DNA from: Alistipes montrealensis
GTDB taxonomy: Bacteria; Bacteroidota; Bacteroidia; Bacteroidales; Rikenellaceae
Length of the DNA stretch: 64,000 bases
Reading direction: 5' to 3'
Assembly (NCBI RefSeq): GCF_018362775.1
Contig: NZ_JAGYXY010000007.1
Coordinates: forward strand, 62,001 to 126,000
The position numbers and the translations under genes were made by a program. A model generated the notes under the pieces. The model was given only the letters and a program-made list of their open reading frames with translations, searched no databases and was not told where the DNA came from. This document shows positions 1 through 9,217 of this stretch, piece by piece. Position 1 is the first letter of the stretch. Every line of letters begins with the position of its first letter.

Positions 1-598
1 GCAGGGGAGCAACGTCGTCGAACTCCTTGAGGATGTCGGGCAGGACAGTCCACATATCGGTGCGGGCCAGCAGGTAGGCGCTTTCGCGGCCCTGTTCGGA
101 ATCCATGTCCATATCCTCGGGAACCATGACGGGGTCGCCGAAGTGGATCATGATGCGGGCGTAGAAGCAGGCGCGGTAGAAGCGGGCGTTGGCCACGATA
201 CGCTCGTAGCGGTCCTCGTCCATCACTCCTTCGAGTTTCTTGATCTCGGTGAGAATTTTGTTGCAGCGGTTGATACCCGTGTAGGTGATGTCCCACATGC
301 GGACCGAGAGCGGGAAGTCGGAGTTTACGCCGTCGATGAGGAAACGGCCCGGGGCGCTGCGGTTCTGTCCGTCGTCCGTCAGCATATCCAGTTCGGTCTG
401 TTCGTTGGTCCCCCATTCGTTGCGCTCCATGGGCCAGTAGGTGTGGTGGAGCAGGGCGTTGAGGTTCAGCTCGAACTGCTCGGCCGTCTGATACCAGGAG
501 CCGCTGGCTGCCTTGTCGTTGGGCGAAAGGTCCAGGTCGCTGCACGAAACCACAAGGCTTCCGGCCAGGGCGAATAATGCGATTTTAATGGTTTTCAT
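1..598 (-). CDS. SusD-like outer-membrane glycan-binding lipoprotein, 3' part beyond window
   Basis: The reading frame starts at ATG 598 and stays open to the left edge, so only the first 199 codons are visible. The N-terminus is a lipoprotein signal (LVVSC, then SDLDLSPND). It is followed by SusD-type helical text: SGSWYQTAEQFELNLNALLH, then ITYTGINRCNKIL and ANARFYRACFYARIMIHFGD. SusD proteins sit on the cell surface as the lid of a SusC transporter. This gene starts 24 bp after the SusC stop at 623, the usual susC-susD order. The substrate cannot be told because the C-terminal half is missing. Confidence 0.9.
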   Translation of the reverse strand, partial: MKTIKIALFALAGSLVVSCSDLDLSPNDKAASGSWYQTAEQFELNLNALLHHTYWPMERNEWGTNEQTELDMLTDDGQNRSAPGRFLIDGVNSDFPLSVRMWDITYTGINRCNKILTEIKKLEGVMDEDRYERIVANARFYRACFYARIMIHFGDPVMVPEDMDMDSEQGRESAYLLARTDMWTVLPDILKEFDDVAPL

Positions 599-622
599 AT
601 CTTTTCGTTCTTTGATACGACG

Positions 623-3600
623 TTAGAATTTAAGCTGTGCGGAGAAGAGTACCGATTTGGTGATGGGGTAGCCGGTAGTGCCGACCTCGGGGTCCCAGCC
701 TTCGGGAAAGTGGCTGTGGGTGAAGAAGTCGGTGAGCGTCGCGGAGAGGCGCAGGCTCTTGACGTGGATTTTGCTCATCCATTTCTGGGGCAGGGTATAG
801 CCCAGCGAGATGTTCTTCACGCGGAAGTACGAGCCGTCGAAGAGCCAGTAGTCGGAGATGGCGTAGTTGTTATTCGCGCTGTTCCACGAATAACGCGGGT
901 ATTTGGCGCGCTGGTTCTGTTCGATGGTGTTTTTACGGCTCCAGGAGTTCCCCCCCCCGATATAAGTCGCAAAGTTATACCACTGCGAGCGAAGCGGCTG
1001 GACCATCTCGTCCGTCAGGTAGGAGTTGCGCTTGCCGACGCCCTGGAACGTGAGGTTGAAGTCGATGCCGCGCCAGGCCAGGTCGATCGAACCGCCGTAG
1101 TTGAAGTGCGGGAGGGACGAGGCGAGCACCCGGCGGTCGTAGTTCGTCGTGATGAGCGGATTGTCCGGGTCGCCGTCGCCGAAGTTCCGGTAACGGATGT
1201 CGCCCGGAGAGACGTATTCACCCAAGGTTGCCGAATTCCTCACCTCTTCGGAACTCTGGTACAGTCCTTCGTTGACGTAGCCGTACCACGAATTGTATTC
1301 GACCCCTTCGCGGATGATCTTGCCGCCCGAGATAACCTCCTTGTTACCGATGTAGCCCATCTTCGAAACGTCGTCCGAAAGGTTGAACGAGAGCCCGTAG
1401 CTGAAGTCGCCGATGTGGTCCCTCCAGCCGAGGGTGATCTCCCAGCCTTTGGTGTTCATGTCGCCGATGTTGTCATAGGGGTCCGAAAGTCCCATGATCG
1501 GGGCGATGGGGACTTGCAGGAGCATGTCGCGCGTCTTCTTGTAGTACCAGTCGGCCGTGACCGACAGGCGGTTGCGGAGCATCGAGAGGTCTACGCCTAT
1601 ATCGATGGTCGAGGTGGTCTCCCACGTGATGTCGGTAACGACGGCGGCGGCCTGCGCGTAACCCGACAGGGCCGTCAGCGTCGAGCCGTTGTAACCCACC
1701 ACGTTGTTGTTGGCCAGCACGGCCTGGTAGGGATAGTAGCCCTTGATGCGCTCGTTGCCCAGTTCGCCGTAGGAGAGGCGCAGTTTACCGTGGTCGAGGA
1801 CCTTGCGGGCGCCTTCCATGAATTTCTCCTCGGTGAAGACCCAGCCGGCCGACGCCGAGAGGAACGTACCCCAGCGGCAGTCGGGTGCGAAACGCGAGGA
1901 GCCGTCGCGGCGGATATTGCCCTGGATGTAGTATTTAGACCTGTAATTGTACATCAGTCGGGCGAAATAAGAGCGGCGTGCCAGCTCGTTGACATCCTTC
2001 GATTTGGCCGTAGTGCCGTCGGAGTTGCCGGCGTCCAGGTCGGGGATCAGCGAGTGGGAGAACGACGTATTCCCGGCCAGGATCGTTCCCTCCTGATACC
2101 AGTAGTTCTCGTAGCCGATCATGGCGCTGAGGTTGTGGTCCTGTCCGAAGGTGTGCTGGTAGTTGGCGTAGAACTGCGTGGTGTGGGCGAACGTGTCGCC
2201 GCGGCTCTCTTCGATCTCCGTGGTCAGGGCGTCGCTGATGTATTTCGAACTGGTGTCGCTCGCTTCCTGATAGCTGAAATAGGAGGTCTGGCGCTGGAAA
2301 TCCTTGATTTTGGTGTAGGAAAACTGGGGCGAGAAGATACCCGTGACGGTCAGCCCCTTGACAGGAGTGATGTCCAACTGGAACTTGGCATTGGCCAGGT
2401 ACTTGTCGGTGTCCTTCTCGCCGCCCGACATCAGGGCTGCATACTTGTTGACGCCGTCCTTGCCCGGGGCGTAGCGTCCGTCGCTCCAGACAGCCTGGTA
2501 GATGGGCGGAATGTAGCGCATGATGCTCGAGGGCGAAGCGTGGGGATTGACCTGGTCGGTGTAACGCAGCGAGATGTCGGCCGAAGCCTTCATCCACTTG
2601 AACACCTGCATGTCGTTGTTCAGACGGGCTGTGTAACGCTTCCACGAGAGGTTCTTGCGGAACAGGCCGTCGACATCGTCGAAACCCAGACTCAGCACCG
2701 AGCTGCGTTTGTCGCCGCCCGACTGGATTGTCAGGCTGTGCGAATGACGCACGCCCACGTCTTTGAGCATCAGGTCCATCCAGTTTACATTGGCGTAGAT
2801 GTCCGGATTCTCGCGGTTGAGCAGCGTGTAGTTCTCGATATAATCGCGGGAGTACTCCTGATACCAGCCTCCGGAAGGCATGTCGTTGTAGCGCAGTTCG
2901 TTGATCGCCGTCATGTAGTCGTTGGCGTTCATGTACTTGGGCTTTTGGGACTGAAAGTCGAGGCCGAGCGAATAATTATAGGTGACGCTCGCGCCCGATT
3001 TGCCGGCACGCTTGGTGGTGATGAGGATGACGCCCGCCGCTGCCTGCGATCCGTAGATCGACGCCGACGCCGCGTCCTTCAGCACCGTGATGTTCTCGAT
3101 GTCGTTGGGGTTGACATCGTCGATCGAACCGGCAACGCCGTCGATCAGCACGTAGGGGTCGGATGCGCCTTCGGTCATCGACGTGATGCCGCGGATGCGG
3201 ATCGTGGCCGAGCCGCCCGGCGCGGAGTTGGTCCGGGTGACCGTTACGCCCGGCATCGCGCCCTGGAGGGCCTGCGAGATGGTCGGGGTCTGCCGGTTGA
3301 GGATCGCTTCGCCGCCGACCGTCGAAAGTGCGCCCGTAAGGTCTTTTTTCCGGACTGTACCATATCCTACGACGACCACTTCATCCATTGCGGTACTCTC
3401 TTCCTGGAGCACGACCTCGAAGGTGGTTCGGTTGCCGATAGGGATTGTCTGGGATGTATAGCCCAGGTAGGAGATAACGATCGATGCGTCTGCGGCGGGC
3501 TTTTTAGCCATGCGCAGGGAGAAGTTGCCCTGGGCGTCGGTTGTCGCGCCCAGTTGGGTCCCCGAGACGATAACGGTGGCGCCGGGAACCGGCTCCCCTT

Positions 3601-3745
3601 TCTCGGTCTTTACGCTTCCCTGGAGGGTGAAGTTCTGGGCCGAAGCGTACGATGGCGAAAAAACGATCGCTGCCAGAAGCGCACAGAAAGCCATGATCAT
3701 CCGAAAATCACACTTTCTTTGAAATTCATCGTAACTTTTTTTCAT
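623..3745 (-). CDS. SusC-like TonB-dependent outer-membrane receptor
   Basis: A protein of 1040 aa. I chose the start at 3745 (MKKSYDEFQRK) because the in-frame extension to 3901 runs through promoter-like intergenic DNA; 3700 (MIMAFCALLAAIVF) is a possible alternative. A signal peptide ends near SYASAQN. Next comes a carboxypeptidase-regulatory-like beta domain (QGSVKTEKGEPVPGATVIVS), a TonB-box/plug region (MDEVVVVGYGTVRKKDLTGA), the plug motif VLKDAASASIYGSQAAAGVI and a beta-barrel ending in SVLFSAQLKF. It imports a ligand captured by the SusD at 1-598. There is no STN domain, so signalling to an ECF sigma factor is not expected. A run of nine G on the coding strand (950-958) encodes Gly-Gly-Gly near residue 930. 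Confidence 0.95.
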   Translation of the reverse strand: MKKSYDEFQRKCDFRMIMAFCALLAAIVFSPSYASAQNFTLQGSVKTEKGEPVPGATVIVSGTQLGATTDAQGNFSLRMAKKPAADASIVISYLGYTSQTIPIGNRTTFEVVLQEESTAMDEVVVVGYGTVRKKDLTGALSTVGGEAILNRQTPTISQALQGAMPGVTVTRTNSAPGGSATIRIRGITSMTEGASDPYVLIDGVAGSIDDVNPNDIENITVLKDAASASIYGSQAAAGVILITTKRAGKSGASVTYNYSLGLDFQSQKPKYMNANDYMTAINELRYNDMPSGGWYQEYSRDYIENYTLLNRENPDIYANVNWMDLMLKDVGVRHSHSLTIQSGGDKRSSVLSLGFDDVDGLFRKNLSWKRYTARLNNDMQVFKWMKASADISLRYTDQVNPHASPSSIMRYIPPIYQAVWSDGRYAPGKDGVNKYAALMSGGEKDTDKYLANAKFQLDITPVKGLTVTGIFSPQFSYTKIKDFQRQTSYFSYQEASDTSSKYISDALTTEIEESRGDTFAHTTQFYANYQHTFGQDHNLSAMIGYENYWYQEGTILAGNTSFSHSLIPDLDAGNSDGTTAKSKDVNELARRSYFARLMYNYRSKYYIQGNIRRDGSSRFAPDCRWGTFLSASAGWVFTEEKFMEGARKVLDHGKLRLSYGELGNERIKGYYPYQAVLANNNVVGYNGSTLTALSGYAQAAAVVTDITWETTSTIDIGVDLSMLRNRLSVTADWYYKKTRDMLLQVPIAPIMGLSDPYDNIGDMNTKGWEITLGWRDHIGDFSYGLSFNLSDDVSKMGYIGNKEVISGGKIIREGVEYNSWYGYVNEGLYQSSEEVRNSATLGEYVSPGDIRYRNFGDGDPDNPLITTNYDRRVLASSLPHFNYGGSIDLAWRGIDFNLTFQGVGKRNSYLTDEMVQPLRSQWYNFATYIGGGNSWSRKNTIEQNQRAKYPRYSWNSANNNYAISDYWLFDGSYFRVKNISLGYTLPQKWMSKIHVKSLRLSATLTDFFTHSHFPEGWDPEVGTTGYPITKSVLFSAQLKF
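950..958 (-). repeat. G9 homopolymer within susC
   Basis: Nine C on the plus strand, nine G on the coding strand, encode Gly-Gly-Gly near residue 930 of 1040. A slip of one base would truncate or alter the last part of the barrel. Confidence 0.9.
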
Positions 3746-3774
3746 CTTTTTAGAATTAGTAGTATATTTGCGCA

Positions 3775-3831
3775 GTACACCACACCACACAACAGATAGG
3801 ATGAACGGATTAGTGTGGTTTGGTGTGGTAC
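3775..3831. promoter_or_regulatory. CA/TG-rich imperfect inverted repeat in susC leader
   Basis: The left arm GTACACCACACCACAC (3775-3790) and the right arm GTGTGGTTTGGTGTGGTAC (3813-3831) are near-complements across about 22 bases. They lie just downstream of the predicted minus-strand promoter for the SusC gene, so this could be a protein operator or an mRNA hairpin. The core ACCACACC unit is also repeated directly within the arms. Function is inferred from position only. Confidence 0.5.
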
Positions 3832-3861
3832 AAAAATAGATGTAATATTTGATATTCCAAA
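3831..3861 (-). promoter_or_regulatory. Bacteroidetes-type promoter for the SusC/SusD pair
   Basis: Read on the minus strand, TTTG (3861-3858) is followed by 19 bases and then TATTTTTG (3838-3831). This matches the Bacteroidetes primary sigma pattern TTTG-N19-21-TAnnTTTG. It would start RNA near 3824, about 80 bases before the SusC ATG at 3745. Confidence 0.6.
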
Positions 3862-3996
3862 GAAAAGCGGATTTTTTTTGAATTTTTTCATTGAATATCA
3901 TGAAAATGTAACATGTACCACCGAGCCGGGGCCGGGAATGATCCCGTACTTCGGACCGGATTGTTGAAACCCAAAATGAACCTTTATCTCACAGCT

Positions 3997-6900
3997 ATGA
4001 AAAAGTATTTGTTATGGATATGCACGGCAGCGGCTTTGCTGGCTGCCGGGACTTCCTGTTCCGACGACCCGGAAGTCGACAGCGTCGGCCGGGTGGGCAT
4101 TCAGCAGGAGAACCTGACCGCTGACGGAGCGGGCGAGGATGTAACCCTCAATGTGACCAGCAACGCCTATTGGCGCATCAACTTTACCGATCCCGCGACC
4201 GGCGAGTCGATCCGTTGGGTCACGGCCAGCGAGACCAGCGGCATGGGTAATACCGCCGTGACGCTCAAAGTCGCGCGCAACCGTTCGACCAGCGGGCGTA
4301 CTACCTATGTTAATGTAATCACCGAATCGGAGTCCTCCGCGGCTTCGATCCTGCTGTCGCAGGGCGCCGGCACGATCGGCGGCGGCGACGGCTACGACTT
4401 CCCGATTTCCCAGACGTTCAGTATCGATGCCAACCTCGCGTTGGACAATGCCTTTATCGAGGGAGCCGCCTGCTACTTCGACGACGGCATGATCCTGCGC
4501 CGGACGGGCACTCCGACCGTGATGGAGTTCAGCACCAAGACCCACACCAATCCTACGACGAACTGGTATTTCCAGCGGGGCGTTGTCCTCGGGGAGTGGG
4601 AGACAGGCGATGCCCTCCAACTCGAAATTCCGGTGAAGGACGAACTGTCGGGCGACCTGCGTTACTCCTACGGCAGCCGCCGCGACGGAACCCAGAGTGC
4701 CGGACATGCGTGGGCCTTCGAGTGGAGCGCCGACGGTGAGAACTGGACGGCGTTCGACGGGGCCAGCTCCGGCGGAGCTTCGGACGCCACCTGGAAGACG
4801 ATCGACTTCACTATTCCGGCGGGCAAGAAAATTCCGGCCGGCGGCAAACTTTGGATTCGCCACCGCTGCACCGACGGCTCCAAGGCGAGCACCTCGGCAT
4901 CGAACAGGACCGTGGCTTACCAGAGTGCGTTCTGCGTCACGAAGGCCAAGGCCGAACCGACCGCAGTGCCGGACATGAATGACGAAACGGTGGTCTTCTC
5001 GACCGGTTTCGACGATGTGATCGACGCCAAAGCCGCCTATATCGACATCCCGCTCGACTTCATGTCGTCGTGGAACGACGGAACCTATGCGCTCCCGCGT
5101 GAACAGTCCGGTATCGTGAACGTGGTCTCCTGCTGGACCCGTCCCGGCTTCCTGCAGGTGGGCCGCGGCGATGAGGCGCTCGTCACCCGTTATACGCAGG
5201 GGGCCTACACGATCAAACTGGCGTCGCGTTTCGAGACGATGCGCATTTCGAAGAGCGATCTTAAACTCACGTTCCTCGCTTCGGCGATGGTCGACGCCTA
5301 TGGCGTGCCGACCGATCCCGGTGTGGTCGTGAAGGCCGACGCCGTGAGCGGCGCGACGGTTGAAGGCGGCACGCTCGAGGGTGTGGCCAACAACGAGTTC
5401 AAGCCCTTCACGGTATATGTTCGCAATGCGACGCCCGAGACGGAGATCACCATCACTTCCGCCGACATGGCTTCCAGCACGGATGACGTGCGCTTCTTCC
5501 TCGACGATATCGTGCTCGAGGTCGAGGGCGAGCCGCAGCGTCCGAGCGCCGACGATCCCGTGAAGACCGATGTTTCGGTCGTTCGCGGCATGAAGGGCGC
5601 CGGAACGGTGACGATCAGCGACAACTATTATATACAGGCCCGCGTGGTGGCTGTGGACAACGTTCCGGCCGACTGTTTCGCTGTGCAGGATGCCGATGCC
5701 GGTATCTTCGTCAAGCTGGCGAACCACGGTTTCGCAGCAGGCGACCAGGTCGAGGTAGTCGTGAAAGACGCCCAGCTTGCAACCGATGCCGACGGATTGC
5801 TGGTGGTGACTCCGAAGGCCGCCGACAAGGTGACCAAGACCGCTGCTCCTTCCGAAATCCCCGCTTACAAAGCGGTTTCGGTGGCCGAGCTGACTGCCGG
5901 GGCCTGTGAGGCGATGCTCGTCGCGCTGCCCGAATCGCAGGTGGTCGATGCCGACCTGGCGAAGACCATGGGCGGGAGCGTCTCGCTCGAACTGGAAGAC
6001 CATACCGCCTATACGATGAAGACCTATGCTTCGGCGTCGTTCGCTTCGGTGGCCGTTCCGCAGAAGCGCGGCGCGGTGAAGGGCCTTGCCGGAGCTTCGT
6101 TCCTGCTGCCGACCTCCGTCGGGGACCTCGCAGCCATGACCGGAACCCGCTTCGGGCAGGCGGTCTATGCCATCACGCCGATCGACGGACACATCCGCCT
6201 GCTGGGAGAGCCGCAGAAGTACACCTATGCAAACGTAACCTACGCCGACAAGGTACTGACCTATGCCGATGGAAATACGATCACCAAGACCGGCGGCGGT
6301 ACTGCGGCCAGTTGTGCGCTGAATGCATACACTTCGGGCACGAAACTCTCCGATTACATGTATGACGCCCGCTATTATATCGGAGGATGGGGCGGAGATA
6401 ACTGGCAGGATAACGGGCTGGTGTTCAAAATGAAGGCGACCTCCCGCCTGGTGGGTAACCTGCGTTTCGGATTCAGCCTGTTCGGAGCCGCCGGTTCGGA
6501 TTTGCCCAAGAACTGGAAAGTCGTGTGGAGCAACGACAATATCAACTGGAACGAAGGAGCGCAGATTCTCAATTTCAAGACCGATGTGACCTCGGCTCCC
6601 GAGCAGCTCGAAACATCCTTTGAACTTACCGGAAGTGCGAATGCGGGCGGTTACAAGCTGGCGATATTCAATATTCCGGAAAGCAAGGCCGTGGCCGAGG
6701 GCTCGTATCTCTATGTCAAAGTTTGCCAGGCCGACAACGTGTCGTTGTCCGGAAATCCGGTCGATCCGGCCAAGCAGGTGATCTTCATCAACGGATTCTT
6801 CCTGACGACACACGAAAAACGCGCCTACCATACTTCGAACCTGCCTTCCGGTGAGAACGTGCTGTTGACCGAAGGATTCGACGACGCTTTCTGGGGACCC

Positions 6901-7392
6901 GACTATTTCATTCCCTCCTGGCAGTACTTCGTCAGCCATAAGATCGCTTACACGATGCCTGAGAATTGGACGAAGACCGGCTATGTTTTCGAACTGCCCG
7001 GTTATATCCGGCTGGGTAACAGCGGAACGGATGCGACCAGCAGTGTCACCACTCCCGCGTTGGAGGCGTTGGGCGATACGCCTGCCAATATCACGGTCAG
7101 CTTTAAGGCAGCTACGCTGCTGGTGGGGGCGAAGGGTTATACGCCCGATAACCTGACGATCGGTGTGAGTGCATCGGCCGGTACGGTCGGGTCGGAGAAT
7201 TATTTCCCGTCGTCGCTTACCGGAGCTGCCGTTTCTCCCGTCGATGCCGCCACGGCCGACAAGATGGATGCCGAATATATCCGCTGGTACGATTGCTCGG
7301 TCAAGGTGTCGGGTGCGACCAAGGATACGAAGATCACGTTCTCGTGTACCGGCCGTCACTTCTTCGACGACATCGTGATTACCAAGGACTAA
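3997..7392 (+). CDS. Large surface lipoprotein with BACON and DUF5689-like domains
   Basis: A protein of 1131 aa, started at ATG 3997 because this gives a lipoprotein signal (MKKYLLWICTAAALLAAGTSC) and upstream in-frame ATGs do not. Residues of about 35-125 look like a BACON domain (NVTSNAYWRINF, ITESESSAASILLSQG). Jelly-roll-like segments follow. A middle stretch reads like DUF5689, a nucleic-acid-binding-type beta fold common in Bacteroidetes lipoproteins (ISDNYYIQARVVAVDN, AGIFVKL). More beta-sandwich sequence continues to the end, where FFDDIVI recurs in variants (FFLDDIVL). BACON domains are usually glycan-binding or spacer modules on the cell surface. It is divergent from the SusC and sits 23 bp before an EEP-family gene, so the two are probably one transcript. 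Ligand unknown. Confidence 0.75.
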   Translation: MKKYLLWICTAAALLAAGTSCSDDPEVDSVGRVGIQQENLTADGAGEDVTLNVTSNAYWRINFTDPATGESIRWVTASETSGMGNTAVTLKVARNRSTSGRTTYVNVITESESSAASILLSQGAGTIGGGDGYDFPISQTFSIDANLALDNAFIEGAACYFDDGMILRRTGTPTVMEFSTKTHTNPTTNWYFQRGVVLGEWETGDALQLEIPVKDELSGDLRYSYGSRRDGTQSAGHAWAFEWSADGENWTAFDGASSGGASDATWKTIDFTIPAGKKIPAGGKLWIRHRCTDGSKASTSASNRTVAYQSAFCVTKAKAEPTAVPDMNDETVVFSTGFDDVIDAKAAYIDIPLDFMSSWNDGTYALPREQSGIVNVVSCWTRPGFLQVGRGDEALVTRYTQGAYTIKLASRFETMRISKSDLKLTFLASAMVDAYGVPTDPGVVVKADAVSGATVEGGTLEGVANNEFKPFTVYVRNATPETEITITSADMASSTDDVRFFLDDIVLEVEGEPQRPSADDPVKTDVSVVRGMKGAGTVTISDNYYIQARVVAVDNVPADCFAVQDADAGIFVKLANHGFAAGDQVEVVVKDAQLATDADGLLVVTPKAADKVTKTAAPSEIPAYKAVSVAELTAGACEAMLVALPESQVVDADLAKTMGGSVSLELEDHTAYTMKTYASASFASVAVPQKRGAVKGLAGASFLLPTSVGDLAAMTGTRFGQAVYAITPIDGHIRLLGEPQKYTYANVTYADKVLTYADGNTITKTGGGTAASCALNAYTSGTKLSDYMYDARYYIGGWGGDNWQDNGLVFKMKATSRLVGNLRFGFSLFGAAGSDLPKNWKVVWSNDNINWNEGAQILNFKTDVTSAPEQLETSFELTGSANAGGYKLAIFNIPESKAVAEGSYLYVKVCQADNVSLSGNPVDPAKQVIFINGFFLTTHEKRAYHTSNLPSGENVLLTEGFDDAFWGPDYFIPSWQYFVSHKIAYTMPENWTKTGYVFELPGYIRLGNSGTDATSSVTTPALEALGDTPANITVSFKAATLLVGAKGYTPDNLTIGVSASAGTVGSENYFPSSLTGAAVSPVDAATADKMDAEYIRWYDCSVKVSGATKDTKITFSCTGRHFFDDIVITKD

Positions 7393-7415
7393 CTTAAACA
7401 ACTATAAAAAAAGCT

Positions 7416-8327
7416 ATGAAAACACTGAAGTATCTGCTTTGTGGAATTACAATGTGCGCCCTGGCGTGCTCGTCGAATAAGGATGAGGGAGAAGGACCCG
7501 GCGGAGGCGCGTCGAACACGTTGAAAGTGATGTCGTTCAATGTCCGTTACAACAGTGCCGGCGACGAGGGCGATACGAACTGGGACGTACGCAAGGCGGC
7601 CGTCGTGAAGATGATCAACACCGTTCAGCCCGATGTGGTCGGCCTTCAGGAACCGCGCACGGCGCAGCGGACCTACCTGAAGACCAACCTTCCGAACTAT
7701 GCCTACATGGAGGTTCCGGGAACGGGCGACGGAAAGGGCGGCAACACCTGCCTGATTTATCGTCAGGACCGCTTCACGCTGGTGGACAACGGCTATTTTT
7801 TCCTCAGCCCGACGCCCGACGAGCCCTCCCGCTGCTGGGACGTGGGCGATACGCAATGGCGGACTTCAGTCTGGGTTCACCTGAAAGAGAAGGAGACCGG
7901 CAAGGAGTTCTGGTTTCTCTCGACGCACATGCCCGTGCGGACCAACTCCACCTATCCCAACGAACCGTACATCCAGGCGCGTGTCAACAGTGCGAATCTC
8001 AATGTCGAGCGGATGAAGAAGCTTGCGGGCGATTCGGGAATGTGCTTCATCGTCGGCGACATGAACTGCGCGGAGGCCAACGACGATGGTAAGAAGGCGC
8101 TGAAGCCTTACCGGGACTGGATGAAAGTGGGCCGCGACATCGCTCCTGCGGGAGATGCTTACAGTTTCAATAACTTCGGTTCGGGAACACCGTCTGCGAC
8201 CCGGAACCTCGACCACATCTTCTACCGCAATACGAAGATGGCCATGTCGTTCCGCACGCTGACCGACAATTACGGCGTGACGTATGTTTCCGACCACTAC
8301 CCGATCCTGCTGACGGTGCTGTTCTGA
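7416..8327 (+). CDS. Endonuclease/exonuclease/phosphatase-family lipoprotein
   Basis: A protein of 303 aa with a lipoprotein signal (CGITMCALAC). The metal-dependent EEP fold is clear: VMSFNVR near the start, GLQEP (catalytic Glu), LSTHMPV, VGDMNC, then LDHIFY and SDHYPI near the end. Family members hydrolyse phosphodiesters or phosphomonoesters in nucleic acids, inositol phosphates or sphingolipids. A secreted lipoprotein form in a Sus-type locus suggests surface or periplasmic scavenging. It follows the large lipoprotein by 23 bp and is followed by a strong hairpin at 8346-8379. The substrate cannot be assigned from sequence; a nuclease or a sugar-phosphate phosphodiesterase are both possible. 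Confidence 0.88.
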   Translation: MKTLKYLLCGITMCALACSSNKDEGEGPGGGASNTLKVMSFNVRYNSAGDEGDTNWDVRKAAVVKMINTVQPDVVGLQEPRTAQRTYLKTNLPNYAYMEVPGTGDGKGGNTCLIYRQDRFTLVDNGYFFLSPTPDEPSRCWDVGDTQWRTSVWVHLKEKETGKEFWFLSTHMPVRTNSTYPNEPYIQARVNSANLNVERMKKLAGDSGMCFIVGDMNCAEANDDGKKALKPYRDWMKVGRDIAPAGDAYSFNNFGSGTPSATRNLDHIFYRNTKMAMSFRTLTDNYGVTYVSDHYPILLTVLF

Positions 8328-8345
8328 CCCGAAGCATATAGAAGA

Positions 8346-8379
8346 GAAACGCCCCGGATGTCGACATCCGGGGCGTTTC
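8346..8379. terminator. Bidirectional terminator hairpin
   Basis: A perfect 15-bp stem GAAACGCCCCGGATG with a TCGA loop, placed between two convergent genes (plus-strand stop at 8327, minus-strand stop at 8398). Short A/T runs flank both sides, so it can end both transcripts. Confidence 0.8.
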
Positions 8380-8397
8380 CGTGTTTTCGGGGCGGGG

Positions 8398-9123
8398 TCA
8401 GTTGACTACCACCGTCGGGAAGTATTCCCGCAGCAGGGCCGCCGCGCGGTCGAGCTGTTCGGGCGTGTTTTCCCGTACGTCGCGGAGCTTGTATTCCAGG
8501 CCCATCGCCTCGTATTTGTGGACCCCGAGGGTGTGGTAGGGGAGCAGTTCGACCCGTTCGACGGACTTATAACCCCCGAGGCGTTCGCCCAGCGTGCGGA
8601 TGTCCGCTTCGGCGTCGCTGTAACCCGGAACCAGTACGTAACGCAGCCAGAACGGTTTCCCGTGGGTTTCGAGCCATTCGGCGGTACGGAGCGTCTGGGC
8701 GTTTTCCCGTCCGGTGAGGGCGCGGTGGCGCTCCGGGTCGGCCTGCTTGATATCGAGCAGTACCAGGTCGGCCAGCCCTAACAGTTCTTCGACTGCCGGA
8801 TTCCACACGCCGCCGTTGGTGTCGATGCAGACGTGGATGCCGGCCTCTTTCAGCGCCTTGACCAGCGGCACGAGTTCCGCGGCCTGGAAGGTGGGCTCGC
8901 CGCCCGAGAAGGTCACGCCGCCGCGCCTTCCGAAGAAGGGCTTCTGGTCGACGGCCATGCGCAGGATTTCGGCGGGGTCGGTCAACTTGCCTTCCCCGGC
9001 CTCGATCGTGTCGGGATTGGCGCAGTAGAGGCAGCGGAAATTGCAGCCTTGCAGGAAAACGACGAGCCGGAGTCCCGGCCCGTCGAATGTTCCCATGGAT
9101 TCGTAAGAATGCACGCGAATCAT
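8398..9123 (-). CDS. pflA: Pyruvate formate-lyase activating enzyme (radical SAM)
   Basis: A protein of 241 aa starting at ATG 9123 (MIRVHSYESMGTFDGPGLR). Cys27, Cys31 and Cys34 form the CX3CX2C radical-SAM cluster site (GCNFRCLYC). GGVTFSGGEP and the DTNG and DIKQ motifs are those of PflA. The enzyme uses S-adenosylmethionine and a 4Fe-4S cluster to make the glycyl radical on pyruvate formate-lyase. It lies 94 bp downstream of pflB on the same strand, the standard arrangement for anaerobic mixed-acid fermentation. The upstream in-frame ATG at 9162 would add 13 residues without PflA similarity and was rejected. Confidence 0.96.
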   Translation of the reverse strand: MIRVHSYESMGTFDGPGLRLVVFLQGCNFRCLYCANPDTIEAGEGKLTDPAEILRMAVDQKPFFGRRGGVTFSGGEPTFQAAELVPLVKALKEAGIHVCIDTNGGVWNPAVEELLGLADLVLLDIKQADPERHRALTGRENAQTLRTAEWLETHGKPFWLRYVLVPGYSDAEADIRTLGERLGGYKSVERVELLPYHTLGVHKYEAMGLEYKLRDVRENTPEQLDRAAALLREYFPTVVVN

Positions 9124-9217
9124 GATTGTTCCTTGTTTTTGAATAAGGGGTTTCGGGCGCAAACAGGATTCCGGTATGCGAATCCGGCCCCGCCCCTAAA
9201 AGCGGCTCCTTAAACCG

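Noticed and set aside
3763..3770. TATATTTG on the plus strand as a promoter for the lipoprotein gene at 3997
   Set aside because: The -33 position has TTTC rather than TTTG, and the leader would be over 200 bases and cross the inverted repeat; I could not support it enough to list.
710..3799. Long open frame on the plus strand opposite the first susC gene
   Set aside because: It is a GC-driven shadow of the SusC frame with no recognisable domain. The same holds for the other long antisense frames opposite susC, susD and pflB.
3746..3901. N-terminal extension of the SusC frame to an ATG at 3901
   Set aside because: The extension crosses a full-consensus promoter and an inverted repeat and lacks signal-peptide character; ATG 3745 fits better.
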